A stretch of DNA of 64,000 nt from Engraulis encrasicolus (GCF_034702125.1 NC_085869.1:20092177-20156176), one strand, 5' to 3'; positions 1 through 39,591 are shown, numbered from the stretch's first letter. Made by a program: numbers and translations. The notes: a model not told the origin generated them from the sequence alone.

Positions 1-94
1 AACACGATATACTAAATGTAGTCCAAACATGTAGACAGAGACAATAATCAAGCTTAATCAGTTTGAATCAGGGTCAAATAGAGGTCAAACTCAC

Positions 95-26471
<26,377 letters not shown>

Positions 26472-26640
26472 GGCGATGAGATTAATCCGGCACTTGCGCT
26501 CGCCAATTGTCCTCTCCCTCTCTCTTCCCAAGACTGTCCGTAGTACTACTGATGGTTCCAGCGCGCTTTGAGCAAGGCGCCGAAGTTTGTCCTTCTCAGA
26601 GCCCCTCCTCTGCTGGCTCTTCTCTCCTCATACGTCGTTC
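26472..26640 (-). promoter_or_regulatory. itga6a: itga6a 5'UTR / presumed promoter region
   Basis: The sequence immediately upstream of the itga6a start codon. On the minus strand it is purine-rich (GA-rich blocks) with several GCGC motifs and no TATA box within 170 bp. Placement is positional only; the transcription start cannot be read from the sequence. Confidence 0.4.
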
Positions 26641-27961
26641 TCTTCTAAGAGGTGGTCGTTATGGAGTTTGTAAACAGACCTAACTTCACCTGCTGTGAAC
26701 AACCCTTTTTCACACTGGCTAAGAAGTTAGTTCTGTCAGCTTTAGTTTCACGTGAGCAATGGCTATTTGAGTTATTATCACGCAATTATCAATTATCAAC
26801 TCACTCATAAAAAGAAACATCAAATGTTGATGTATTATGGGGAGAGCTTATTGGTTTCTGGGACAAAGAGATGAGTGCCACGAGGTCAAATAAATCAACA
26901 AGCCAAATACAAAAAAAATGTAGGGAAAGAGCATGCTCTGTGACATGAGCGAGAGGAGAGGGGTGTCATCAGGAGAGGGGTGTCATCAGGAGAGGGGTGT
27001 GAGGCCTATCTGGCTGATAATGGTGGAGAAGCAGAGGAGCATGTTGCCCTGGCAATACAAAAGCCAAGATTGGGAACACTGATGGCCAGCAAGTCAACTG
27101 TGAAGCCCAGTAGGCCGGACAAATGAGCCTCCCAAATCTGGGCGGACAAAGAGGGGGTCGGACAGGCACGTTTGCATGCCTCATTCCATTGTGTCCCTAA
27201 GCTTCAGTGCTGCATAGCTCAGGGAAGGCAGATCTCAGCAGCACACCCATCCAGGCAGAGACACAGCACATTACAAATATACAAATCATTAGGTTTACAT
27301 CAGCAGCCTCCTATTATTTTCCCCCAAGGGCCATATTATGTGGCGCAAATGTGGCTGAGGGCCAAACAAATCGCCCGACCGACCGTACGGCCACAGATAG
27401 CACACATACATATCTTCCAACCTCATGGCGGGCCAATTGTGTTGCCATGCCCGGGCTGGACCATGCTCACGGGCCGTCATTTGGAGACCACTGGTTTACA
27501 TAGTGGAGAAAAAAACACAATATTCATCAGGTGGGACCATTTGAAGTGCGAATAAGCACACAATGACAACATTTCCCCAATACCACATTTGCTACATTTA
27601 CATGACACATTTAATTCGGAATTAACTGACTTCAATTCTGAATAAAGCTTAATTCCACTTTGAAAACGTCATATAAACACTTCATAATTCGGAATTAAAT
27701 GAAAGGTAAAAGTAAATTCGACTGAACTATTTCATTCTGAATGATTAATTCGGAATTAAAACCGTTATGTAAACGTAGCAATTGTGTAGGGGTATTTACG
27801 GAGGAGTGTCTCATGAGAAGGATGGGCTGCCTGCCGTATTCTTTCCAGGGAGAGAGAGAGAGGGTGGAGATGTCTTAGCTGAGCAGCACATCCTTTGGGC
27901 CGGGAGGAAGAGGGCAATCTGTGTGCCAGCCAGGATGTGGTGCCAATGCCATCAGCTCCCC

Positions 27962-27964
<3 letters not shown>

Positions 27965-28030
<66 letters not shown>

Positions 28031-28084
28031 CAGGGGCTGCAAAACAATTGGATGGCTCATATCCCCTCAGTGTGTGTGTGCGCG

Positions 28085-28122
<38 letters not shown>

Positions 28123-28127
28123 GGGAG

Positions 28128-28158
<31 letters not shown>

Positions 28159-28275
28159 ACAGAGAAATAGAGAGGGAGATGGAGTGATGGAGAAGGAGAG
28201 AGGGTGTACAGAGGGAGAGACAGAAGGAATGTGTGTCAGAGCGATAGAGAGAGAGAGAGAGAGAGAGAGAAAGAA

Positions 28276-28326
<51 letters not shown>
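27965..28326. repeat. Microsatellite cluster
   Basis: (AC)n 27965-28029, (TG)n(AG)n(TG)n 28071-28158 and (GA)n(TG)n 28246-28326 within 360 bp. Confidence 0.92.
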
Positions 28327-28329
<3 letters not shown>

Positions 28330-28880
28330 CTCCATCTCTTCCACCCTTCACATTGGAGCACATGCCATTGAGTCTGTCCCTCTGAGTCTGTGTTGACCGC
28401 AGTCTTCTCCTCCACAGTGGAGGGCATGAGCAGTGTGAATACACCTCTTGTTGCAGCCCGTGCTGACTCAAAATTGCGGGCACCAGCTTTTCATAGGGCG
28501 GCACAAAGGCTTGAATACAGACTCATCGACATGGTGCACACTAGCAAGAGGGGGCTTATAATTGCGGGTGAGAGTGTTTCAGCCGTGAAGGATGATGACC
28601 AGGCCCGCCTCGCCTACAGGGAGGGGGACAAAGGGGTATGTTGTCCCTGGCCCAGGGAGATAAGGGGCCCAGAATTGGGTCCCCATTACATTGTATGTAT
28701 TGGAAAGGGGGGCCCTTTCAGATGACTTTGTCCTGGGCCAGCGAAAGCTGTCAGCGGCCCTGATGATGACTGTGTCTGTCCATCATGCTGCCCTGCCGCC
28801 GGTCATCTTTTCCAGTGGGCTTCGGACAGAATGGGCATTGTGGGCTGGGTTGGACTGGGACAAATAAATCAGGCAGGGTA

Positions 28881-29070
28881 TGTTGTTTCTTTTTTTTTGA
28901 AGATTTTTTTGTGGTCTTTTTCAACTTTATTTGATAGGACACTGTGAGAGGTGAACAGGAAGCGAATTGGGGGAGAGATGGGGAGGGGTCGGCAAAGGAC
29001 TTGGGCCGGGAATCGAACCCGGATCAGCCGCATGGCAAGCGAGTGCCATACCGGTTGGCCACGGCAGGGC
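28881..29070 (-). mobile_element. tRNA-derived SINE, copy 3
   Basis: In reverse: head GGCCAACCGGTATGGCACTC, B box GGGTTCGATTC (complement of 29010-29020), CCTTTGCCGACCCCTCCCC body, and a tail toward 28881 with poly-A/T. Confidence 0.7.
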
Positions 29071-29916
29071 ATTTTCAGCCAAGACCAGTGCACCAGGCAT
29101 TGAGAGAGACAATGAAGCCTGTGGCAACATTTTTAGTCATGTATCGTACAATTAACGTGTGGACTGCTGTGTGCGTGTGTGCATAAAACAGATAAAACAA
29201 TAAAGCGTTACACCTGGTCACACAAGCTATTTTGACCATAGCAGCCAAAATGAATATTGAAATTTGACTCGTAGAGGTCAGTTGTAGTGGCATGAGGACT
29301 GAAACCACTCCATTGAGGGGAGGACCAGGCCAAAATCATCAACAGTCCACCGGGCAAAGGCTCTGTATGCCTTAAGGCCAATCCAGCCAAGATTGTGGGC
29401 CACCGGATTCCACAAGACACCGAGTTGGGAGAAAAAAAAGTTTAACAAGCTGTCGACAGAAACACGCAACCCGGAAAAAAACGGAGCAGGATTAAATCTT
29501 GAACAACTAATGCTCCCCTCTCATATTTCTAAACAAGTGCTAACTCGTGTTTTTTTCTTTTAGTACATGGCAGAAGGAAGTTGTTTTTTTTCTCCCTCTT
29601 TTTTTTCCAAAGTTGGCAGAAACTACTCCACATGTGTCTCCATCTGTCAGCAATACCAACTCCTGTGAAGACCGTAGTAGTACATTTGTCTGTGAGGCAT
29701 GCGTGATGCCTGATTTCTAAAGTGTGTGTAATTCCAGTGGGCTGCAGTTCAACTCTCCCTCCCGTCAGGAGGTCTTTGTGTGGGACACTTCCTCTCCAAG
29801 ACCCAACAGATGTGCCATGCAGTCAATGAGGAGGAGAGTTAGCTGGAGCTCCCGCACTGCACTGTCCTGCCTCCATTGATGAGGACTGTGTTTGCATGAC
29901 AGAGGCCCTTTACAAG

Positions 29917-30060
29917 TCAAGTCAGTCAAGTCAGCTTTTATTGTCACTTTCTTCATATGCACAAGTCATACAAGGAAAATGAAATTACGTTTTCTCTCTA
30001 TACAATGCCAAGACATAGACATACACAAGATTGGCATTTTACAGACTGACATACAGTAAA
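29917..30060 (-). repeat. Dispersed fish repeat
   Basis: TCAAGTCAGCTTTTATTGTC, CATACAAGGAAAATGAAATT and ACGTTTTCTCTCTATACAAT form a pattern frequent in teleost genomes, probably a retroelement 3' end in reverse. Confidence 0.45.
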
Positions 30061-30362
30061 GTGCAAGACAGGACAGGTAACAGTGATGGACTGGTAACAA
30101 TAAGTGATCAATAATAAATACAGTACAAATGAACATTTAACATTCAACATCGAACATGTAGACAGAAGATAAGATAAATATAGAATGTAGACATTACAGT
30201 AATAGACAATAATAACAGTGACAGTAGCAATGGTACAGTAACAATAACAATAGTTATATGAAGGAGTAGATTTGGAGTAGCAGTATTGTAAGCAGCCTGT
30301 TGTATTGTCTTTGCTCAAGGACTGAGGTAGTGCAGGTAAGGTGCAGTCTCATGGTGCAGTAC

Positions 30363-30363
<1 letters not shown>

Positions 30364-30444
<81 letters not shown>
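30364..30444. repeat. (TG)n microsatellite
   Basis: A nearly pure run of about 80 bp. Confidence 0.95.
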
Positions 30445-30445
<1 letters not shown>

Positions 30446-30845
30446 CTCTACTACTCCTCTCCACTCTTCCTGTCTGCCAAGGCATCAAGGTCACTGAGGG
30501 CTGGTGTACATGTGAATGTGAATGGTAAACTCACAGTTTAAACATTCATTGATGTTGATAAAAAATTAACTTGATAACAACTGCGTTGTTTGGTCTGGCG
30601 ATAAGTGTCTGACTTCCTGTACACTGCGCCTGCTCAATAAGATTGTGTTCGTGACCGCAGGGATAACTATTTCACATAGAGGGTTACGAAAGATAAAGAA
30701 ACACATATCATTTGTGGGACTGTTACAAAACAATCTGGACCAGAACTTCTACTCAGCAAAACTACTCAGCAAACTACTTTTTTTGGAAGACTTGATCAAC
30801 CTAACACCCTTACAGAAGAAGAATGTTTGCATAAGAGATCTAATG

Positions 30846-31325
30846 ACAGTATTTCTCAATTGGTTTTGCACATTTCTCGAATCTTACTCGCATTTTGCAA
30901 AACATCACGTTCATTTCCAAAAGATTTAACAAGTGGCAAAACACCATGGATGACCTGCAAAACCCAATCTCTTGCTCAAAGCCCTTGGCCAATCTCTCAA
31001 AACCAGGTTTTTGTGCCTATGAACGTGTCAGAGCCATCAAAATGTTATGTCACTGTGTAAATGTGTTGAGGAGTGAGATCTTTCATGGATTATCATAACA
31101 AAGCATTTTGCAGAACACGACGAATCAATTGATAATGTACAAAAACACTGAGAATTGTACACAACCATTTGCATGGTGATGAAAGCATTTGCTAAATGCT
31201 GAAAACTACGAGAAACATATTTTACCATGTGCACAGATAACGGCAGGAAGTCACAATTGAACAAGAAGTTTTGAGAATGATTATTCTGTTGTGAGAAATG
31301 TACAAAACCAATTAAGAAAAACTGT
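30846..31325. mobile_element. Non-autonomous DNA element with 30-bp TIRs
   Basis: Left ACAGTATTTCTCAATTGGTT and right AACCAATTAAGAAAAACTGT are inverted copies. The TIR continues with GCACATTTCTC / GAGAAATGTAC. The interior is AT-rich with decayed frames. Possibly Tc1/mariner- or ISL2EU-related. Confidence 0.6.
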
Positions 31326-31851
31326 GTAAGAGGAACTCATTTTCTGCTCTTCACAACAACAAAAGTATTAACCTAACCCTCTCACAGATGTGTGATGGTT
31401 GCATATTTTTGTTTATTGCACCTCTCCTGGGTGACAGCATCCCAGCAATGACAGCAAAGATTTTCTCATGTACTTTCTCAAGTATTTTTGGAGTTACATA
31501 TTTTTTTCTCGCAAACAGGGATCCTGACTACTGACAGCACTATATTAGCATTTTTAATGTCAATTTTAAGCTAATGCCTGGCTCATTTTCAGTAAACGTA
31601 GGTCTCATTCAGTCATCTGTTTGTTAGTGTGTACAATAAATGTATACACTCAATTCTTACTGTTTTAGCACTAATGCTTTTTTAAACCATTTTGGGACGA
31701 AAATAAAACTTTTGAGTTCAACTGAAGTCAATGAAATGGATAGAACTCACATTTAAGGGAGTTAGCTTTATGGGGCACCCTAAGCTCAGTATTAGCTGCC
31801 CAGCAGGGGAAGAAACAATGTGGCCATTGTGGTGTCAAAGACTGGCCTGCA

Positions 31852-31854
<3 letters not shown>

Positions 31855-31937
<83 letters not shown>

Positions 31938-31959
31938 CAGAGACAGAGACAGAGAGAGA
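31855..31959. repeat. (AG)n followed by (ACAGAG)n
   Basis: A pure AG run that changes into six-base ACAGAG units, which points to expansion of an interrupted unit. Confidence 0.93.
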
Positions 31960-32699
31960 ACCTCGGTGCAAGGAAGGACCAATAGACTATGTGAAACAAT
32001 CCCAAAATAGACAACCAGCTAAGCTAACATCTATGCAGCAAACTGAGAGGATGTACTCAAAACATGAATAAATAAATAAAACGACTCTCACTGATGCTTC
32101 AGTCATCAGATTACTTTTTGGGGGAGAAAAATCAAGTGTCTCGCAAACAAAGCAGTGAAAAGAAGGCTCATCTCTCAGGAATTAGTTGTCCGCAGGAGAG
32201 GAAATAAAGCAGCTTAACCAGTGGCGCTCTCCAAAGCTTGTTCCTCTCGCTTTCAGTTATTCATGCTGTTAACCCTCTCAGCTTTCACTTATTTTCCTCT
32301 GAAAGAAAAGCACTGCATGGCCAAAACATCCCATCATGAGTTGACTTCTATTAAAAAACACTCTAGTATTTGTAGAAAAAACCCAAACACAACATTATCT
32401 GGCACATACGCAATACACATGTTGACTAGTCAGAGGAGCATTGACTAACAACACGTTACCACCAGATATTCTAGGAGTGTTATCCAGTCTCTCTGTCATT
32501 ACCTCATCACCATGCATGCATGAGTCATAGTAGTGACACAGTTTCCAGTCCAAAGTGCACTATGAGGCTATGCATCACACGCCAGCTACATTGTCAAAAT
32601 GAGCTGCTTTGTTGATACGGCAGTGGTTTGATGTTCAGCTGGACAGGTAGTCGGCCGTAACATCAGGACATCAGTTCGAGCACCAGTTACAGCAGGCAG

Positions 32700-32890
32700 C
32701 CCTGGCCCTATCGTGGCTCTAATGGTAGGGCAATGGGCTGCTACGCCGGTGACCCGGATTCGATTCTGGCCCGGGTCATTTACCGATCCCTCCCCATCTC
32801 TGTCTCTCCCCCCAAAAGGTTTCCTGTCTCTCTCTACTGTCCTATCACTAATAAAATCTAGAAGACCAAAAAAATCTTTAAAAAACAACA
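32700..32890 (+). mobile_element. tRNA-derived SINE, copy 4
   Basis: AATGGTAGGGCAATGGGCTG head, B box GGATTCGATTC (32756-32766), body ATCCCTCCCCATCTCTGTCT, tail TAAAATCTAGAAGACC and A-rich end. Confidence 0.7.
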
Positions 32891-34834
32891 ACAATGTGCA
32901 GCCTTGGGAAGTGTTAAGCAGTTTGTAGCTCAGCTCGACGGTATAGACCTAGGCCATATCGTCAGCACATCGCCGCTCAGCCAACCCGTCATTTCAGACA
33001 AGCTCATTGAGACAGAAATAGACCAGATACATCTTGCCTCATACCACTACACTGATCCGCCATTCCATAATGGCTTTCTCTTTTATCTGAGTCACTATGT
33101 GACATATCACATGATATTTGAGGTCATATTACATGTAATTGCAGTAGAGATCAATACTGTATGCCTATTCTGCTCACTATACTGCATTATGGTTAGCTGC
33201 TTTCCTGGATATGGCAGACAGAACATGACATGTTTCTCACGTAAAACAGGAGAAGGACACAGACCCCAATGAAGTTGTTTGAGTCTTTTTGTGTGATTGA
33301 ATTGAGGCATAAGAGCAAATGTGATTAAGTAATTGTGTTTCCAATGTAGGCTAACTACCTTTGATTTTTTTTTCACCTTTCAATGCAGTGCCATTACAAA
33401 CGATTCTGAAATGTAACTTTCTGTGAAATGTGAAATCACCTGCTTAAAATTAATGAAATTTAATTAGTAAAATCACCTGCTTAAAAGACAATTAAGAGCA
33501 ATAAGCTAATAAGGTAAGACTTCTACCATCTAAAACCAAGCAATCTCCTGTATTCCATATTTCAGTGTTCAGTGCCTGATCAACAACAAGGACAACTTGC
33601 TTACGACACACTACTACAAAACCAGACACAAAGCAAATATTTACACGATATCAGCTCTTTACCACCCATCAAGGTCATAGAGTTGATTTGAGCACCATGG
33701 ACAGAAGCAATCCTAAAAAAACATCTTGGTTGAAGACATAACACCAAACACGAGAACCAAGAATGGCATTGCCAGCAAACCAACCAACAGCTAATTTTTT
33801 TTGTAGGTCTCTCATTTCTGTTCCGCGATGTAGAGCACACCCTGGGTGGTTTTGTAATGTGAGTCTGCAGACAGGGTTTTGGAGGAGGAGGTGGGGAGGT
33901 TGTGCCACTATACGCTTGAGATTCCCTCAATGGATTGGAGAAACCTGAGAGAGGCCGCCGCACAATAGAGGGGACACAGGTGGATCGCCACAGATGAGCT
34001 GGGCTTTTCTCTCACCGTTTTCTCCCGCCGTTTGGTGGGGGTGATTGAGCGGGAGGAGCGGCCGGTCAGTTGGAATGTCTGTGTGCTGCGAGCAACAGAC
34101 AGAGAGGTGATTTGTTTTCCCTCAAAATCCACCACGGCAGATTGTTAATAAACTGGTAAAAAGACAAGGCCTGTGCAGTGCACATAAACCAAACTAGAAA
34201 CAGAGTAGTGTGAGGTAGTGCCCAAGGGCTACTACAACTTAAATGTAAATAATACATTCTTGTGCTGGAGCACAGATTTCCTACCGAGCACAACTGCTCA
34301 CTCAGTTGAAGGACAGAGATAATTCTCCGTAGAACAAGAACAAACGGAGGAAATGTGCAAAACAATAGAATGAGGCCAAGGACATACGTATTAATATGGG
34401 CCAAGTCTGCCAGTAGTATCAGTGATGAGTAGGGCCTACAGTGTCCTCTGTTTGTACAAACAAATTCTGCAGTAAATCCTGAAAAAAATCAATAACATAA
34501 TGTATGTCCTTAGTAATATTGAGACTATTGAGAGAGTAATATGAATGTGAATGTGAATGAATATGTCTGAGAGGGATGATTTGTTGGCAAAAACAGTTCC
34601 CCGCTCCCTTCCACATATCTGATGATGCCCTTTGAATTCCTTTCCAAAGACTCAATAACTACTGACCCATTAAGCCAAATATCCACAATAAAACAGGCTT
34701 CTGAAAACGATCCTGACTTGACTGGAGGTTTGATCCGGTGATCTTGTTTCTGCATCAGCTTTTCTGGTCTTGATTTATGGCCATGTGGATGGCTACCTTA
34801 TACGCATAAACGGTGTGACGTGTTCCATGTGGAT

Positions 34835-35094
34835 TACGCCCTTTTGGGGGGAAAACATTGGGGGGAAAAGCCAGTGCAAGTCAATTGGTGCCTTTGGGAA
34901 AGAATAAACGAAAGACAAGGACCTGTAAACTAGCGTTGTTCACACTCAACATGCCGGAGACATGTTGTATTGTTGGCTGTTCAAATAATATAGCCAGCCG
35001 TGGCTGAAGCGTGGACTGTGTTCATTTAGGCTAGCCGATGTAGCATGTAAGTTAATGAGACATTCGGTTTGCTTTCCCCCAAAAAGGGGTGTAA
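34835..35094. mobile_element. Short DNA element with remnant of a THAP domain
   Basis: TIRs TTACGCCCTTTTGGGGGGAA and, inverted, TTACACCCCTTTTTGGGGGA. Inside, ATG at 34951 opens MPETCCIVGCSNNIASRG and stops at 35007. The CC-xx-C start is the zinc-binding beginning of a THAP domain, known from P-element, Kolobok and ISL2EU-type transposases. The rest of the domain is absent. Confidence 0.55.
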
Positions 35095-35283
35095 CATACA
35101 TGGATGGCCGTTCATGCGTATTGCCTCCTGGACTTAATGAGAAATTGCCAAATGGTGTTTTTCAAAAAAATGCCATGCCTGATAGGAGACTGAAAATCAC
35201 CCCCTCAAAATGAGATAATATAGGTACCGTAAAGGATCATTTTTCAGATTCCTCAGACTCAAGACAGTATTTTAGGATTTTAA

Positions 35284-35692
35284 AGGGACAGTTTGGTCAA
35301 TTTCAACATGCAGTTGTAATGCTCACACTACCCTGGACTTGTCAGTGCCTGAGATTTTTTTTTTTCTTCTTCAGCCGTTTCCGAGATCCTGGTCATTGTA
35401 ATGGGGGCAGCTCTTTGTTTACATTTCAAAAAAACATTTTTATTTATTCCCAAAAACATCCAAAAGGTTATAAAACATCAGCAGACAATTAGCAAACAGC
35501 AGTATCTTTTGGGAAAATATTTGGAGTTGGCCTATGTTTCATTTTTTAAAAATGTAAACAAACGCTGCCCCCATTAGAATTGCTCATATCTCTGAAAGGG
35601 CTGAGCCAAAAAATGTGGCATCACCAGGTACTGACAAGTCAAGGGTAGTGTGAGCAATACAACTGCATGTTGAAATTGACCAAACTGTCCCT
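35284..35692. mobile_element. TTAA-flanked MITE with long TIRs
   Basis: AGGGACAGTTTGGTCAATTT and its complement at the right end form TIRs that continue for dozens of bases, flanked by TTAA on both sides (35280-35283, 35693-35696). TTAA targets fit Kolobok or piggyBac types. The ends resemble the common teleost AGGGACAGTT families. Confidence 0.75.
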
Positions 35693-35893
35693 TTAAGTTT
35701 GTTTCTCTTATGCTCCCTGATGCCACAGTATGAAAAGACAGCAGATGATGCAGGTGGAAATGGCAAAAAAAAATGTGTCTGAGCAAATGTTTGAAGAGAT
35801 GCAGGGATGGCTATCATATCAAAAGGACTTGGATGAAAGCTCAGAGTCTCCCCTTCATGAGACCAAACATAACAAAATAAAATATCCTCATAT

Positions 35894-36025
35894 GTCGTAG
35901 CCTCTTACTGCAGCAGGGGTACCCGGCGACCCTATTCACTTGCTGAAAATGCTTAACTACATCATAACAACATTGCTGTGACATTACAGAGAGCCATAGT
36001 GCTGCGCTATGGGGTTAAACAAGGG
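35894..36025. repeat. Dispersed repeat family C, second copy
   Basis: Shorter copy of the repeat at 14799-14992, with TAGCCTCTTACTGCAGCAGG and GGGGTTAAACAAGGGCC. Confidence 0.6.
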
Positions 36026-36516
36026 CCAGAAAAAAAGATATGCACGCACCTATCTTAATAACGTTTATTTTTTGATGGAGGCGTGTCACTTTAACAGCTG
36101 ATAACACTAACTTGGCTGAAGGGTTATCATACAAAAATGTTAACTTCAGACGTGTATCTTTTTTAAAAAAAAATACAGTTTAAGCAACCTTTGCCCCCCT
36201 GAGTGGTACCGACATCTCGTGTGGCCCGTGGACTAGTTTGATCCTGTGATCCTTTTGTCAGCCTCTGCTTTTATGGCCCTTATTTATGACCACATGGATG
36301 GCTACTGTATGCTGATATTCGCTAGCTAGCATTATAAAAGATGTAGCAGAAGTTTCTGACAGGTTCAGGAGCACTCGCCTTGCGTCTTTGATCTGCGAAA
36401 TTGATCCGAAATCACTTTGTCAACTATTTTTTCTTCAGGTTACAAGATAGACACAAGACACGTGTTGGAGGAACTCAATGAGTAGAAAAGAGCACTCAGA
36501 CATGGCTGCCTCAGCT

Positions 36517-36739
36517 CAGGACTGGCCTGGGAGAGAAATAGGGTCCGGGCACTTTTGGCTTAAGGGACCCCTCATAATTAGCGGCACAGAACTGAATCAC
36601 CGGTGGGGCCCACAACCTCGTGGACCCCTATTTTCAGAAATGTTTTATAAATGTTTTGAATTTTTTTTAATATAAACATTTCTGAAAATAGGGTCCCACT
36701 GGGAAATGCCCTTTAAGCCAGACGGCCTGTCCAGCCCTG
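36517..36739. mobile_element. hAT-type MITE, same family as 12155-12362
   Basis: Shares the segments GTCCGGGCACTTTTGG, CACCGGTGGGGCCCACAACC and CCCCTATTTTCAG with the reverse complement of the copy in itga6a intron 2, and ends CCAGCCCTG. Flanks CCTCAGCT and CCTCAGCC fit an 8-bp duplication with one change. Confidence 0.75.
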
Positions 36740-37147
36740 CCTCAGCCTCTTTTATATCCAGTGTAAAGCAATGCTGTATGCGGGAATTCATGGACAGATG
36801 GACCAAAGGCTTTAACCAGAAGGGAACAGTCTGTTGATCACCACCACCACCCCATCTGTCTGTCATCTTCCTAAAACATAATGACATGACATAGGATAGC
36901 TTTGAGTATACGTGCACGTACGTTTGAGTATACGCTGAAGCTGTCTCACAGGATTGTGTTTCACCTGAGTTTTTAGCCTACATGTGTCATTTTCTGTGTG
37001 TATTTCCTTGAGCAAGTCAGACTGTAGTTTTGTCATTGTGGATTAGGCTGACTGTGTATTGTACTGTATGTGTTCATGTTCAATTCCAGCTTGTTTTGGT
37101 CGTTGGTGTTTCATCTGAATTTCCTGGGTTTTATGTGGCTATTTTCT

Positions 37148-37396
37148 GCTAGCCGGGTCACGCCCTCCTAGTGACGCAACACATCCGGCATTGCTTCTAG
37201 TCAAGCCAAGAGCAATGTAAATATCGTTTCTGATCTCCGGAAAAATCGGGAACTCCACCCACTTTGTCGTAAACCAGTCAACCAGTCGCAAACCTAAGGA
37301 GACAAGTCAACCATGCCGTTTCGGAAATGTTAATTGTTATGCTCTTGGTCAGACCAAGTCTCGAAGATATTTCAAAGTCGATGATAACCAGGCTAA
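37148..37396. repeat. Dispersed repeat family B, copy 2
   Basis: Second copy of the element at 16850-17085, with about 12 extra bases near CATCCGGCATTGC. Ends CTAGCCGGG and CCAGGCTAA. Confidence 0.65.
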
Positions 37397-37724
37397 TGTT
37401 CTGCCTACTGTAAACCCTGAAGGAGTATAGTGTGTGTTTGAAACGTGTTGAAACCAAATTGAATAATCAATGGGAAGAGACATGGTGTTGCTCCAAGGTG
37501 CTGAACATCACGTCAAGCAAACTTTATCACTTGTCAACAACCACTTTTTGTCCACCAAAATTGACACGTGGTGGGGTGCTCCAACGGTTCAAAGGTTACC
37601 TCCTATAGATAAGATTTGGAACTTTCTTCATCCTTGCTGTCCTGTCCTCCTGATCAATACAAAACAACACAACACAAAGTCTATATTCTGCATGTGTTTG
37701 TCATATTTTGAGTGAATGGCTTGT

Positions 37725-37960
37725 TACCTCCGCCAAGGACGTAATGTTTTCGGTCGCATTGGTTTGTCTGTCTGTTTGTCTGTCTGTCTGTCAGTAGGAT
37801 AACTCAAAAACTTGCAAACGGATTTGGCTGAAACTGTTGTTGTCATGTTGTCATGTTGTTAGTAATGACCCAAGGAACATGTGATTAAATTCTGGTGATG
37901 ATCTGGAGCATGAACTGGAACCAGGACCTTTTTAAAGATTCTTCACCATTGCTGGCCTAG
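37725..37960 (+). repeat. Dispersed vertebrate-type repeat
   Basis: CCTCCGCCAAGGACGTAATG, TTTTCGGTCGCATTGGTTTG, CTGT repeats, then AACGGATTTGGCTGAAACTG. This motif order is common in fish genomes; the element class is uncertain. Confidence 0.5.
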
Positions 37961-38025
37961 ACGCCCCTAGTGACCAGAAATTGAATTGTAGGAACTCCAC
38001 AAAAATAAGGCAGAAAGACTTAGGG

Positions 38026-38357
38026 CAGGGGTATTCAATTAAACGTCAACGAGGGCCAGTTTTTCAAATTCCTCCCAGTAAAGGGGCCAAACTATACGTA
38101 TGTATTATGGTTGCCGACGGTCAATGAAAATAATCCGGGACGCTTCATTGAGCTGGAGGGACTGGGGGTCCTCCCCCAGAAAGTTTTGCACTTCTTAGAT
38201 GTAATTCCCTGCATTTTAATGTCCCGTGTCCCGTTTCAGCTTGATATGGAACCCATACTTTTATCTATAAATCCCGAAAAAAAACGAGTCTGTATTTCAA
38301 GGCGCTTGTGGGGGGCCAGAACCTTCCCATCCAAGGGCCGCCATTTGAATAGCCCTG
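38026..38357. mobile_element. hAT-type MITE, perfect 8-bp duplication
   Basis: TIRs CAGGGGTATTCAATT and TTTGAATAGCCCTG. Perfect duplication ACTTAGGG at 38018-38025 and 38358-38365. No ORF of note. Confidence 0.88.
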
Positions 38358-38556
38358 ACTTAGGGTATAATATAGTCAAATGTTCCATCAAGCAGCTTCC
38401 TTGGCAGAGGTCTGTGCTCTCTGAGTGCTTCTAGTTTTGATTATTAAAGTTTTATACAGTTACCCGATCACCGCCTGCCCATACTGAATAGTGCCACCAA
38501 CCCAATTTCCAAATACAAGAGCTGGGATCAGATCAGCATGCCATCTTGCCAGTGGC

Positions 38557-38944
<388 letters not shown>

Positions 38945-39213
38945 GTTGGCTCCTATTGGGTCACAGAGTGCGAGTGGGCTCCCCGGTGAGTCTGTTGTGT
39001 CATGGCTGTGTTGTGACAGTGCAGGCTCTTTTGTGTGCATGAGACCTGCTGTAAACCTGCTTTCTCTCTCTTTCTTTCCGAATCTCTCTCTTTCCTGCCC
39101 TCGCCCCATCTCTTTCCATCCCCCTCTCTCCTGCTCTCCTGTATCTAAAGATGGGACTCCCTTTATTGCGGCGGGCAGGGAGGTGCAGCTCAACTCAGTT
39201 CAGCTCAGATCAG

Positions 39214-39264
39214 CTCTCTCTCTCTCTCTCTATCTCTATCTCTCTCTATCTCTTTCTATCTCTG

Positions 39265-39326
<62 letters not shown>

Positions 39327-39337
39327 TCCCTCTCTCG
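39214..39337. repeat. (TC)n microsatellite
   Basis: About 120 bp of TC with TATC interruptions in the first half, followed by a GGA-rich stretch. Confidence 0.93.
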
Positions 39338-39591
39338 CCTCTTAAGCCAGGGGGACTCTTCATTTACAGCGGGAAGGAGGGATGGAGGGGATGGAGGGGA
39401 GGGAGGGAGGGGAGGGGAGGTGGTGGAGGAGGTGCAACTCAGCTCAATGAACAATGAGGCTGGAGGACCTTGTGGAGCCCTCCACATTCTTTCTCAGCCA
39501 GCTTGTGGCCATCTGATGCAAGGCATGCTGGGGGGATCCCCCTCGCTCCCTCGCTCCCTTTATGGTGCCCTATACCCAAAACCCTGCAGTT

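Noticed and set aside
26472..26531. Longer itga6a start with an Arg/Glu-rich leader
   Set aside because: The upstream codons are low-complexity and would bury the signal peptide; the internal ATG has a strong context and fits the family.
27310..27495. Complete hAT element ending GACCACTGG
   Set aside because: Only a right-end-like sequence is visible; no left end or 8-bp duplication was found.
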